From NCBI RefSeq assembly GCF_001649575.2, contig NC_051433.1, forward strand, positions 15,247,630 through 15,311,629: 64,000 nucleotides of DNA, given 5' to 3'. Positions 33,701 to 45,044 of this stretch are shown here, piece after piece (positions within the stretch are counted from its first letter, which is position 1; the number at the start of each line of letters is the position of its first letter). The position numbers were made by a program, and so were the translations under genes. This DNA comes from Kryptolebias marmoratus (taxonomy: Eukaryota > Chordata > Actinopteri > Cyprinodontiformes > Rivulidae). Under the pieces are notes generated by a model. That model made no database searches, was not told the DNA's origin, and saw only the letters and a list, made by a program, of their open reading frames with translations.

Positions 33701-36700
33701 ATTCCTCCCCCGTCACCGTTCACATCTCCACATCTAGACAGCAGGTTAGTGTCATCATGTGACTCTGGTTTTATTCATTTATTTATTTTGTAATCTTAAC
33801 AAGTATTAAACCAGTAAACACTGCTAGTTAAAGGGGAACTTTAGTAATATGAAAGAAACATCTCTACTGAAGCTGAAGCTTAAATAAAATCAGTCTCATG
33901 TTGGGGCTTTTTTAATTCATTGGTGCAAAATCATTAACCTAAAAACCTTTGTATAAGGTTGCAAATGTACATCTGTAGGATTAGAAAATATAATACAGGT
34001 ACTTTAATTTTACTGTGTGGAGACGGGGTGCTTCATTGTGATGCTAAATATGTTTTTAAAGAAAAGCTAAAGTTGGTCAAAAAGATTCCCCGTGTGTGAG
34101 TTTACACCCGAGCTCAATAAAATTGTTGCAGCAGGATTTAGAGGTACAGTGACTTTGTAGCTGATTCAATCTTTGTCCGGCTGATGTAAAGGTTTTAAAC
34201 TCCATGTCACCTTAAATTCAGCGCTGCTCTTCTTCAAGTCCACAAGAATACGCCTGCTAGGTCTGATGTAGCTCAGAAAAGCAAAAATGCACTTTTACCC
34301 TAAAGTACCATTATTACCCTAGTCTTCAACATGAACTGAGGCAAAATCTGTTGACTTAATTTATTCAGACTTCAGTGCTAAAAGGTTTAAGTGTTTTCCT
34401 CTTCTTTTTATTTAAATATATTTTCTTCTGAAATGTCAACCTTCTTCCCTGTGGTGTGCAGCGCAGCATCAGATCTTTGGTGCAAGAGATGGACGACATT
34501 CTGGTGGAACAAAAAGTTGTGAGCTGCGTGGCTGAGAAGGCAAAGTGGTGGGAGGGTCGGCGGGTGCTTGACTTTCGAGTTGAGGTGAGGGTTTAACAGA
34601 ATGACAGAAAATATGTTTCTATAAGCAGTCTTTTTTTTTTCCGAAGACTTTGACTGAGAGAAGGCAAGTGAAAGTTGAAACATGACTCCTCTTACAGCAA
34701 CTGTTGAAAGACATGGAGGAAGTTCTCGGCTGCTGGAAAAGCCTCCTCCTCCCACTCTCAGCAGATCCTGAGCTCTCCGTTCAGACCCGGGGACTCTGTA
34801 AGGTCTTGTCTTCAAGAGGAGTGACGGTGAACGAGCAGATGCTGAAGGTATGTTGGATGTTTTAGTATCCTGCTGATCTCTAGGACAGCTCCCATTAAAA
34901 CGTGTGGTTTTGTCTTCTCAGGTTGTGCTTTCTGCATCTCCTGCGCTTTCTGATGAAGATCTCAGAAGATTTGCACTCGGACTTTCTCCGAAATGGGACT
35001 CTGAGTGCGATCAGCTTCTCCGCTCAGCTGTTTCGAAGCTCTCGGAGAGAAATGAGAATCAGAGTCGGAGTCATTTGGTTCTGATTCTAGACAAGGTCGC
35101 TTTTGTTGTCTCTTTGAAAGTGTAACTAGCTAAATTACGTTTTGTGTTTAAAGCTCATCGGCGTCTGTCCGGTGTTTGCAGTTCCTTCAAAAGCTGCCAT
35201 GGGAGAACACGTCTGTCCTGAAGTCCTGCTCCGTCAGCCGAATGCCTTCATTACATTCACTGCTCGGTCTGAGCTTTCAGAAGAAGGTACAGTTAAAACG
35301 CTGCGCTCCACAACTGCCAGCTCCATTTGTGGTGCCGGTATCATTTCATGTCGTTGTGAACCTGCAGACGGACTCTCAGTCCATCCTGAGACTCGGTGTG
35401 AATACGAGGAAGGTGTTCTACGTTCTGGACCCCGATGCCAATTTAAAAAATGCTCAGGAGCGATTCAAGGAGTGGTTTAGCAGGTAAGGCTGACATGAAT
35501 TAGGTTTATGTTTGCATGGACCTTTTTTTTTTTTATTTCCCTCTTCACTGGAAAAACTGTTTCTGTTAAAGTAAACCAGACTGGGAGGGTGTGTGTGGAG
35601 TGTGTCCTGACTCGGGTCAGCTGGAAGAAGCTGTTGCAACAAAGGATTTATACATGTGAGTTGGAACATTTTCTCTAAACTTATATTATCCAGACCTGTT
35701 TTACAATTTTCACACTTCACTGTTTTCAGTGCAGCTTTAAATATATTTAGTTCTCTTCTTCTATCTGTAGTTAAAAAAAATAGAGGCAAAGAAAGACATT
35801 TTAATGATTATTGTCTTCTGTTTTGCAAACTTTATTATCCATTTTTGAAGCGGTGAGTGTTTAAACTTGTGCATGTTGTGAAAAATGTAGTTCTGAACTT
35901 TATTGCTGAAGCTGCTGGACAGTCGCTGCTTGTAACGCAGCAAGTGGAGGTGGTACCTGATCTAATAATGACTTTGGCTACAATGTTATGGGTGTTTACG
36001 TGAGGGCCTTCTGTGTGTTTTAGCTACGTGGGACACGGAGCGGGTGCGAGGTTCCTGAACAGCCAGTCGGTCCTCAAACAGCCAATGCGAGCAGCTTCCC
36101 TGCTCTTCGGCTGCAGCAGCGCGGCTCTGGCCGTGCGAGGCGACCAGGAGGGCCAAGGCATTGTTCTCAACTACCTCATCGCGGGCTGGTGAGATGATTG
36201 CCTTCACACCTTCATCCGCTGACGGGTCATACAAGGTTCATCCGTTTGGTCCTGTGAAATGTGTGCTTCTCATTAAAGGAGTGGCAGAAAATGTTTGAAT
36301 TTAATTAGTTTTAGAAAACAAAATGGAAACTGTTTACAAGCTTATTTTATTTTTTTACATATCAGACAATATGCCTAATGGAAGTTACTGCTTTTAGTTA
36401 TAAAATATCCAAAGTCTGGCTATTCTGTTATTGATCTTTCCCTAAAAGATAAATACTTTCATGTTGAAGCAGCTGCTTTTTTTTTTTACATAACCTTCAG
36501 AACTGTTCGAACAGCTGAAGGGTAAAATTTCAGAAATCTGGATCCATTTTTGACTGATGATGTCTAATTGGCACGAGCTTATGCTCAGCATCTCCACGAC
36601 AAGTGAAACCAAGAAGCAGCAGCATTTCTTGATAACAAAACTTGCTTTCTTTTTTTAGATAAAAATAAATAATTGCTTAAACAGCTTTCATGCATTTTCC

Positions 36701-37006
36701 CAGACTTGAAACTCACTCCTGCAACACAGAGAAGATCCTTTAGGTGCAAACTCCAGCATTAGTTCCTGAGTTTTTTCATTTCTTCCTCTGGTTTGGTTCT
36801 GCAGCCCCTTCATCCTGGGCAGCTTGTGGGACGTGACGGATCGGGATATCGATCGCTTCACTAAAGCCCTGCTTGAGTCGTGGTTATCCGCTGGGTCCGG
36901 GGCTCCTCTCCTGGACTACATGGGTTCATCCCGTCAGGCCACACACCTCAAATACCTCATCGGAGCCGCGCCTGTCGTCTACGGCCTGCCGATTCAGCTG
37001 CAGTAA
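24720..37006 (+). CDS. espl1: Separase (separin, ESPL1)
   Basis: The cysteine protease (peptidase family C50) that cleaves cohesin at anaphase onset; inhibited by securin and Cdk1-cyclin B. The 31 coding exons are 24720-24800, 25004-25306, 25407-26162, 26250-26351, 26496-26607, 26722-26849, 27088-27281, 27399-27641, 27814-27958, 28144-28303, 28475-28614, 28891-29025, 29131-29247, 29328-29499, 29586-29714, 29813-29969, 30156-30265, 30553-31673, 31753-32158, 32255-32386, 32552-32765, 32916-33118, 33617-33744, 34462-34584, 34698-34847, 34922-35095, 35182-35286, 35368-35483, 35572-35655, 36024-36188 and 36805-37006. They give 2168 aa against about 2120 in human. The helical N-terminal two thirds lead to a basic, Ser-rich unstructured stretch (exons 18-20). 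The C-terminal protease has [25 protein letters not shown] (His2051) and [10 protein letters not shown] (Cys2077), spaced 26 residues as in human, then WDVTDRDID and [21 protein letters not shown] autocleavage-type site ends at Arg1578. The start of exon 7 is uncertain (27088 or 27037). Confidence 0.95.
35287..35367 (+). other. espl1: Short stop-free espl1 intron of 81 nt
   Basis: The intron between espl1 exons 27 and 28 has a GTACAG donor and CTGCAG acceptor. It is a multiple of three and has no stop codon in the gene's frame. Removing it gives the expected family join (FQKK then [11 protein letters not shown]). Retaining it would add 27 residues inside the protease domain. Confidence 0.7.
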
Positions 37007-37195
37007 AACTCCACCGCAGCAAACACTTCCTTCGCTTTGATGCACAGCAGCATCAAACCTAACTTGAGGACAATATTTAGTTTGCTGAATGATTTTTTTT
37101 TTCTTCTTTAAACCATTTTTTTTGTTTAAACTGTTTTTAATAGTTTGTTTTACACCCTTGTACATTTTAAAGGTGTTTTATTACCTCTTATTTTG

Positions 37196-37201
37196 AATAA
37201 A
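37196..37201 (+). terminator. espl1: espl1 polyadenylation signal
   Basis: AATAAA lies 190 bases after the espl1 stop codon. It is the first canonical signal downstream of the gene. Confidence 0.7.
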
Positions 37202-37705
37202 TTGCAGTGTTTTCAGTACAGTAAAACTGTTTACTGCTGACACCAAAACTGTCATGAATGATAGATTTCCAGATTAAACTGGATTAACATTTTACCTTTT
37301 ATGAATTTTACCAATAAATGGAAGTTTTCCCACATCTGCTAGTCTACGAGCTTCAGAAACATTTCATTAAGAGCTTGAAAAAAGATTCAGGGTATTATTT
37401 TTTTAACTTTGTGTTTTTATTAAATTGGGTTACTTTTAACAAACTGATGTACAGAAATTAATAAAAATATCAATTTACATTTAAGTCTCTTTGTATTGAA
37501 AATATTTAAATTGTGGATTTCAGAAAAAGATCCCCCTATATGACGTAACATGCCAACCAACTAATAATTCATGTTTGTTTTTTGTCCTAATTCTGTCATT
37601 CTGCTACAGAGCTTTTATTTGCATATTGCAGGAGACCTGCTACAATTGGCATTTTCTATTGTGGTTTAAAATCTTAATATTCTAGAAATTCATTTTTATG
37701 TTATT

Positions 37706-37711
37706 TTTATT
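37706..37711 (-). terminator. Possible polyadenylation signal of minus-strand exon
   Basis: AATAAA on the minus strand (TTTATT on plus), 172 bases downstream of the stop codon of the candidate terminal exon at 37883-37972. Support is purely positional. Confidence 0.3.
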
Positions 37712-37882
37712 CAAATCTTCAAAGAGTCACAGGTTGCAGACCACTTTTCACCCCTCTTGACAGAGGAGGAGCAGGACAAATAAAAAATTCTGTCACTTCT
37801 GCTTTTTTCCAATCAAAAATAAATAAGGCTCTCATAAATTATAAACAAGGAGTGGGAGGGTGGCTCTGAGCCGGCTGTGCTT

Positions 37883-37972
37883 CTAGCCCTCTGCTGGCGA
37901 GTTGAAGTACTGCAGGTTGTTTTCCCCTTGTTTCATTACATCCGTGTTGGGTTTGTCGTAAAGGACCATGCT
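37883..37972 (-). CDS. Candidate terminal coding exon of an unidentified minus-strand gene
   Basis: On the minus strand a pyrimidine-rich acceptor (ATTTGTTTTTAG) is followed by 30 codons ending in TAG. The peptide begins SMVLYDKPNTDVMKQ and ends YFNSPAEG. Codons are coding-like, with C or G in most third positions in the first half, in clear contrast to the AT-rich flanks. An AATAAA follows 172 bases downstream. A second frame is also open through the exon, so the frame is not proven. No further minus-strand exons are obvious upstream (toward 38 kb and beyond), where they would have to interleave with pfdn5 or larp4. I do not recognise the protein. It could instead be a conserved non-coding element or an exon remnant. 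Confidence 0.35.
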   Translation of the reverse strand, partial: SMVLYDKPNTDVMKQGENNLQYFNSPAEG

Positions 37973-38099
37973 CTAAAAACAAATTTAAAGAATATACTTG
38001 AATAAATACATATTTTAAGGGCGCTAATTGAGGGCGCTTATTTTCCTCGGAGCTGCAGTGCTGCCTTTGTCCACATGGGGGCAGTGTTCAGACAAACCA

Positions 38100-38163
38100 C
38101 CCTCCGCCTCCATCAGCCGGAAGTAGAATCGGTGACGTCACTGTTGGTCCTCACGTTTTCAAC
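38100..38163 (+). promoter_or_regulatory. pfdn5: pfdn5 core promoter with Ets site and full CRE
   Basis: An Ets-type CCGGAAGT at 38117-38124 and a perfect palindromic cAMP-response element TGACGTCA at 38133-38140 lie within 50 bases of the start codon. No TATA box is seen. The CRE sits 23 bases before the ATG, so it is at or just beside the transcription start, as in many short-leader housekeeping promoters. CREB/ATF-family factors bind this element. Confidence 0.6.
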
Positions 38164-40359
38164 ATGGCGGTGAATCTCACAGACCTCTCCCTGCCTCAGT
38201 TGGAGGGACTAAAAACCCAACTGGACCAGGTATTATTGTAAATTTTACGATATAAAAGCGATATTTGTGTTCTTATGTTTGACTGTGCGGGGGCAGTTTA
38301 ATGCATTAAAACATAAAAATGTTTTTTTACGTTACTTAACAGCTTCAACAATTCATGCTGTATGTCACAGACCGCTGCTATATTTTATATTTTAATGTTT
38401 CTTCGCAGGAAATTGAGTTCTTGACGTCGTCGATAAGTCAACTGAAAGTTGCCCAGAGCAAGTTTGTTGAGGCTAAAGACAGTCTGAATGTGCTGAACCA
38501 AAACAACAAAGGTAGACGGGCTATATGGATATTTTTAGCATACCTGATTTAAAAATACAATTAGCTTCAAAAAGGGTACCTAGTTGGTATGTTATGTTAC
38601 AGATTCCCTCACATGTGATGTATTTCTATTAGAAAGTCTTGCATTTCTTTGCAGGAGTATTTAATGTTCAGAGTTGAAGAATATTTTCTGAAATCACAAT
38701 CTATGAATTCATTTTGACCCTTTTTTCTCTCTCTCCTCTCACAAACAGGAAAAGAAATACTTGTGCCTCTCACCAGTTCTGTATCCTTTTTTCCATATGC
38801 AATAATTTACGTAATTATTAACAGAACAAAACATCTGCATGAAATTACTGCAATCATCACAGTTTGACATTATTCATTTATTTGCAGTATCATTACTGAC
38901 GGCACAGTTTACAAAGAAGAATCCAATAATTTTGCCAGAAAAACAAAATGTTTTAGGACAAAAACACCACAGAAATAAAGAAGTAGAGCTCCTGTTGGGC
39001 ATGAACAGATTTATTTTTGTGACTGCCCTACAAAGAGGTGCAGCAGTATTTGTTTAAAGACGTCCTGTGCCTTTTCAGTTCAAAATGTGATTGCCCTCTA
39101 ACTTGATTCTACTCAGATGTACGTCCCTGGAACGTTAAATGATGTTGACCATGTCTTAGTGGACGTGGGGACTGGATATTATGTTGAAAAGGTAATTATA
39201 TATATGTATAATCAAAAGCACATCCAAGAATAATACACTGATAAGTAAATACAATTTAAACACGTACATTTAAATTTGTCTCTGCAGAATGTGGAGGACT
39301 CAAAGGCATTCTTCAAGCGTAAAATAGACTTCCTTACAAAGCAGATAGAGAAAATTCAGCCACCTCTTCAGGAAAAACATGCTATGAAACAAGGTAAGCT
39401 GAGTGGCGTTTTAGAAAAGATAGAAATCTGTGGTGCTTCATTTCTCTCATCTTTCTTCCTTTTTTAATGTTATAAATCTGCAGAACAGATCATTCTTTAA
39501 TATGATGCTTTTGACCAGTTTTATTTACGTCATCATGTCATGTGGAAAAAAGTAAGGTGTGAATTCAAAAAGGCAATTTATTTTTTGATTTAACCCCTTT
39601 TTTTAAAGCTTTTTGGGAAATTACATCTCTGTGTAAGTAAACCTACACTGCTGCAGTGTTCTTAGATAGATTGTCTGAAGATTTGTTTTTAATTTGCATC
39701 AGAATCTTAAGCTGTTTTTTCTTAGTCATTTTTTTTAAATAACTTGTTCATAAGTTAAGTCAGCACATTTTAAAAGAAGCTGAACAAAACTGCTTTTTAA
39801 TCCATGCAAACAATTTGTACCCGAAGTCTGCAAAAAAATAAAACTTACAAACGATTCAGAGTTTAAAACAGGTGGCTTAGTGGTCAGCGCCGCGGTCTTG
39901 TAATCCTGAGGCCGCAGGTTCAAGCTCAGATTGCGTCAGGAAGGGCGTCCATCGTAAAACAGTCGCCAAATCTTCCGTGCAAGTTTGCTCGCTGTGGCGA
40001 CTCCTGAAGAAGGGAGCAGCTGAAAGAACACTACATTCAAAGTTTAAAGCAGAGTCGAGAAACTTAACATGTCGATTAATGATAAGTAACATGAATGAGT
40101 AAAATAATAGAAAGATGGTTAACGTGCAGAAGAATTAAGGATTCAGATTTAAAGAAAACTAATTCAAAAACATAGTAACGTTGATCTTTTAGACGTTTGT
40201 ATTAAAGTGATAGATTTTTAATTTGAAGGACGTTACAGCCAGATTTAATTTGCCCTTTTGTTCTGTCTTGCAGCTGTGATTGAAGTGATGAGCCTGAAGA
40301 TTCAGCAGCTACAGCAGAGCCAACAAGCCTCACAGATGGCTGGAACCACCAAGGCCTGA
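38164..40359 (+). CDS. pfdn5: Prefoldin subunit 5
   Basis: An alpha-type subunit of the hexameric prefoldin co-chaperone, which hands unfolded actin and tubulin to the CCT chaperonin; the human protein is also known as the Myc modulator MM-1. The six coding exons are 38164-38229, 38409-38511, 38749-38780, 39117-39191, 39288-39393 and 40274-40359. They sum to 468 nt, or 155 aa against 154 in human. The N-terminal coiled-coil helix begins [19 protein letters not shown] and continues through exon 2. The central beta-hairpin segment reads LVPLTSSMYVPGTL and [11 protein letters not shown]. The C-terminal helix runs from [17 protein letters not shown] to [11 protein letters not shown]. The start matches the family (MA-V-NLT-L). 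The intron before the last exon carries a SINE. Confidence 0.95.
39870..40029 (+). mobile_element. tRNA-derived SINE in pfdn5 intron 5
   Basis: The head has a polymerase III A-box-like GTGGCTTAGTGGTCAGCGC and a B-box-like GGTTCAAGCTC. The body reads GCGTCAGGAAGGGCGTCCAT, then GCCAAATCTTCCGTGCAAG and GCTGTGGCGACTCCTGAAG. A related copy in the same orientation lies at 50482-50650, and body phrases match a high-copy fish SINE type. Confidence 0.8.
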
Positions 40360-40759
40360 TGAGAACCGCTGCTGCAGCTCTTCATCACAGGGCTTTTTTT
40401 TTTTTTTTAGTTTGTGTGCGCAAAAGATCTGCATCTAAAATGCACAGACCTTGTTTCGTGCCTGCTATTGCCACAATGAAGAAATCATATGTACAATTTT
40501 AAATTAATTAAATCTGAAGCCCAGTTAAGTTTGCTAATTAAAGAGGTCGCACTGTTCAACGGACAAAGTGTTTTTTTTCCTGATATCATTGTTACTGTCT
40601 TTTTTTTAAAGCAAGTGTTATTTCACTTAGTAAAAAACTTTCTTAGTTACAGCTCAAAAAAGTAAAACTTGATAACGTTTCCCAGCTGACACAGTAGCAG
40701 TGCAAACATTTTATCAGTGATCTTGTACCACACAGCAGAGTACAGATGCAATTTGTCGA

Positions 40760-40765
40760 AATAAA
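40760..40765 (+). terminator. pfdn5: pfdn5 candidate polyadenylation signal
   Basis: AATAAA about 400 bases after the pfdn5 stop. I saw no canonical signal closer to the stop. Confidence 0.45.
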
Positions 40766-41199
40766 CATTTGAAATATATGAGTTTGTATGTAATGTATGA
40801 ATATAATATACAAGTTTCACTTTTTAAATGGAATTACTGAAATCAATCTACTTTTTCATGATATTCTAATTTTATGACCAGCACCTGTATATACTGTCAG
40901 GGTACTAATTTGTATTGTGGAGAACACCTGTAGTTGGTGCTACTACTGGTAATAATATGCCTTTTTGATGTAAATATATAGGCAAAGTATTCTCTAAGAT
41001 TTTCTTACAAGATGCGGAACTCTTGTTTGATCTAAGTAAGATTAAATTACAATTTCCCTTTTTTAGCAGTATAATGTGAGCCTAATAACAATGCTGCCAT
41101 GTTGGGTAATTGTCCTGTCACTGCCTGCGATGATGCTGTAACACTGTTACGTTCACAAGGACATTTAATGGAACTTGAGCTATCGACCTTGAGATTAGC

Positions 41200-41788
41200 C
41201 AACTTTGTTTGGTTTCTCCCCCTCCCTTAACTTAACAAGTTAAAGTAAAGTCCGTGTTTTCCTGGGATTTCATCCGCGCCGGGCGATAAAACGGTCCCGG
41301 TCCCGGAGGTCAGCCAGCCAGGCAGCGTTCGGCCGTTGGAGTTGGAGGCGGGCGGGGTGCAGCTCGGGGTCAGACGCCGCCCGCCTGGCAGTTTTTTAGA
41401 AGACGAGGTTTGGCTCTGTGGCTTTTGTCACATGCTGCGTAACCGCCGCGAAGCTGACGGGCGGGATGAGGAGCTGACTGAGCGGAAGAAAAGTAGTAAA
41501 TAATGTGGGCAGCGCTTCTCCGCTGAATACACCGAAAAGCGTCCGGACGACGTTGTGTGAAGAAGTTGTGGCTCGCGAGACGCGCCGTTGGAACTGGAGC
41601 ACGCGCCGGAGTAACCTTATCAGTTGACTGACTGGGACGGAGCGGTTTAAAACGCCGACAGCGGACCTGTTACTGCGTAGGTGCGGCCAGTTAAAGCCAC
41701 TCCAGGAGGAGAAGAGGAGTTAAAAGAAAAAGCGCCAGGTCGATTTACACTTCCAGTGCTGAAAAAAGAAAGCGAGGAACGAGTTATC
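41200..41788 (+). promoter_or_regulatory. larp4: larp4 CpG-rich promoter and 5' UTR exon
   Basis: A sharp rise in GC and CpG content after AT-rich intergenic sequence marks a CpG-island promoter. GCTCGCGAGA at about 41571 is a 9 of 10 match to the TCTCGCGAGA core promoter motif. The 5' UTR exon ends with the start codon itself at 41791. No TATA box is obvious. Confidence 0.6.
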
Positions 41789-44700
41789 ATGGTAAGTGTG
41801 CGGCCTGGAGGCTTTCAACCTGTTTCGGTTATTCATTCGCTCGGGATCACGCTCTCCTGCTCTTCGAAGGTTGACCAGATAATGGCTGCAGTCTGTTGTA
41901 ACCAATAACCTTTTTAATTTTAGTTCACGTCTCCTACAGCAAATTGTACTCCTCCGCTTTTTTCGGCCGTTCAGCGTTGTGTCAACCAATCAAACTAGTT
42001 AGCTCGGGTTAGCAGAGTAAGCCAAAGACAAGGACCTGTTCCAACTGTTCCGCTAGTAAACACAAGCTAGTTAGCTCAGCGTTCGCCGGGAGTTAACGTA
42101 TGTTAACCTGACAGCGAGCGAATACCAACCAGGTGGTTCGGAAACGTGTATTTTACCGCACGTTGAATTGATTCAAAGTGTGGCATATCTCACATACGTG
42201 AGAAGTTCAATGGAACCATTTTACTAGGTATATAAAATGCACGTGTAGCACCGTCAGCACGTGACGTGTGTTAAACGTTAGCCTTTGCACCCTTGTAGCT
42301 TGAGTGGCCGCCGACGATAAAGGTCGACGGGGACTTTAACCCAAAGACTGATGGTGTTGGGCTGTTTATTTATTTATCTTTTTATTCGAGTGAGCACTTG
42401 CTTCTGCGAGGAACGAGCTGCGAAGAGCGTTCATAAAATGTTGTTTGTACGCTTTTAAAAATCGTAGCGGCACGTCGGCGCCACGTGCTCCTCGCCGAAG
42501 CTCTAGGCTGCTTTAGCTCGTGTTAATGCGGAGCTGCTGGTTGAGAAGCGAGGCTCGTGCGGCTGACTGGTTGAACTGGAAGGTGACATGACTTCAACTG
42601 AACGTACTCTTTTTAGCTTTAATCCGCAGCTATTTTATCTTCCTCCCCCTTTTTTATTTTGCTATGGATGACAGGCGGCAGAGCCTAGATGAGGCAAACT
42701 TGAATTTAGAGGCGGATCCACGGGGGAGAGGCGGGGAAGAGAGTCGGGAAAGCAAATGGAAACTCAGATCATGTATGCTGAGTGCTCCGCAAAACCTGAA
42801 AGCTGGATTATAGAGGCTGAAGTCACTTCATTCATTGAATTGGATAAAGTATTTTTAGCCAAAGTAAGGACTTGTGTGCGTTGTAACATGCCACGTCTGC
42901 CCGTGTCCAAGTTTGTTATTCATTCAAATTTCTCCTAGATATCTTGAAATATAGATGCCACAAACACATCTTAATGTCTGTTTCCCAATTATAATTGTCA
43001 CACAAAGAAGGTTGCAGGATCTCTTCCCGACCTGGGACCTTCCTGGGTGGAGTTTGCTTGTTCTCCCTGTGCTCACGTTGGTTTATTCCGGTTTCCTCTC
43101 ACAGACCAAAATCATCATGCCTGTTAGGTTAATTGGTAACTCTTAAAATTGTGCCTTAGGTAAGAGTGTGAGTGGTTGTTTGTCTCCGTGTGTCCCTGTG
43201 ATTGACATGCGACCTGTCCAGGGTGTCCCCCCGCCTCTCCTACAGTGACTGCTGGAGACAGTCACCAGCTCCCCGTGATCCGGAAAGGAGAAGCGGGTAA
43301 AGAAAATGGATGGGTGGATTTGAAGTCACTCGTAGGGTATTCAGCTGTATCCCATTATGTAGTGACAGACATTTTTAGGAAAGTCTGCATTATTTTCTGC
43401 TTAACATATGAGGTAGGGTATGTAGTTAAAAGTGCTTTCTGTAATTCATGTTTTCCTCTGATTTTTTTTTTTTTTTTTTTGTCCAGGTTACCACAAAGGG
43501 AGGAGGTCTTAATCCCAATGCTAAAGTGTGGCAGGAGATTCCTGCCCAACAGGACGACGTCCCAGGAGGAACACAGGATTCCCCTTGGTTGCAGACCTAC
43601 TCTCCTCCTGCTGAGATGACTGACGGTATGGATTTGTACACGGAGCTTGTGTTTTTGTTCATTTTAATTGTCTCCTGTGGTGACATAATATAAAACAACA
43701 TTTCTCTGCTGTACTGCCGTGGCACTGAAGAATATGGAGAGAATGACAAGTTTATACATGAATGATTGCAACTAAACTTTACGAAGATAATTATAGGTGA
43801 TCTAGGAGTTTCAGGATATTGCTATTCTTGGCATTGGGTGTATGCAGCAGATACAAATCGTGACTTGTTGAGTTTATTTTACTGCTTTGTCAGCATGAGT
43901 CGATTTGTACTCTCTCCTTTTGTTTTAGGGTACACAGATGTTCCCTCTCCAGGCACTAAAGGTTACTACTGTGACTATCTGGATAGTACTACTGATTATG
44001 TCCCTGTGTCTCCGTGCACTGTGCATGATGTGGACCAGCCAGATTTGGGGTATTTGGTCTTTGACCCACAAGGCGATTCTGCCACAGATACTGAAGTGTG
44101 TCCGGGACAAGTGGTGACTGAAGAGAGCCTGCGAGAATCTTTAAAGAAACGCTTGGAATTCTGCTTTTCTAGGTGAGTGGCAATAAAAAGCTCTTTTTGT
44201 GTTTGGGGTTAATTCTGGTGGTGGTGTAGCACTTAAATGCACCTTTGGTGTTTGCTTTTGCATATCACATTGCACCAGTAGTCCCAATGTTTATAAATAT
44301 GTGTTTTTATAAATGACTTCAAGGCAACATCGTAAATTATTTAGTATCTAAATCATAAAGAAATGTAAGTCTTCCACATAGAAACATAAATTCAAAATAG
44401 TTTTTCTTTTCAATTCTTGTTCTTAAAATGTTGTTTTTAGTTTAGTTATATTTAGAACTGTATTTTACCATGGCATATATTTGTTAAATGGACTTTTTTT
44501 TAAAGGAGGAACTGATTTTGAATAACTATATTAATTTATACTTATTTAGGGAAAACATGCAGCTGGTTTATTCTTAAATAGTGAAATGAGAAGAATATCA
44601 GTTGTGATGAACCTCTAACCTCACTCCTTTCTCGTTTCTCACGGCACTTATGTGGTTTCTCGTCTCATCCATTATTTATGGCAGCAAGGGTCCACCTGAT

Positions 44701-44997
44701 TGGACAAATGTAATATTGGCATGCAGCATAAGAATGTGTGGCTCGTGAAATATAATACTCTAACAATTATTGTAGTCTTTTGTGATATTGGTATTGCACA
44801 CATTGATAATGTGCAGATAGTGCATTTTTATATATCATGCAGCCCTACACTAACATTAATCACTGACCTTAAATGTCAAGGAGTTCATTTGTAAATCATT
44901 AGCCCTTTGTCACACAAAAATTGTGCCATATCTTCCTTAAAAAATGTCCTTGAGTTGTTGCTGTTCTCCTCAGTGATTCATTCAGACAAAACAAAGG

Positions 44998-45044
<47 letters not shown>

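Noticed and set aside
39870..39935. tRNA-like sequence with A and B boxes
   Set aside because: The SINE body follows immediately and a second copy exists; the cloverleaf is too degenerate for a functional tRNA.
41720..41989. Minus-strand ORF opposite the larp4 start
   Set aside because: Overlaps the larp4 5' UTR and donor; composition explained by the CpG island; no recognisable product.
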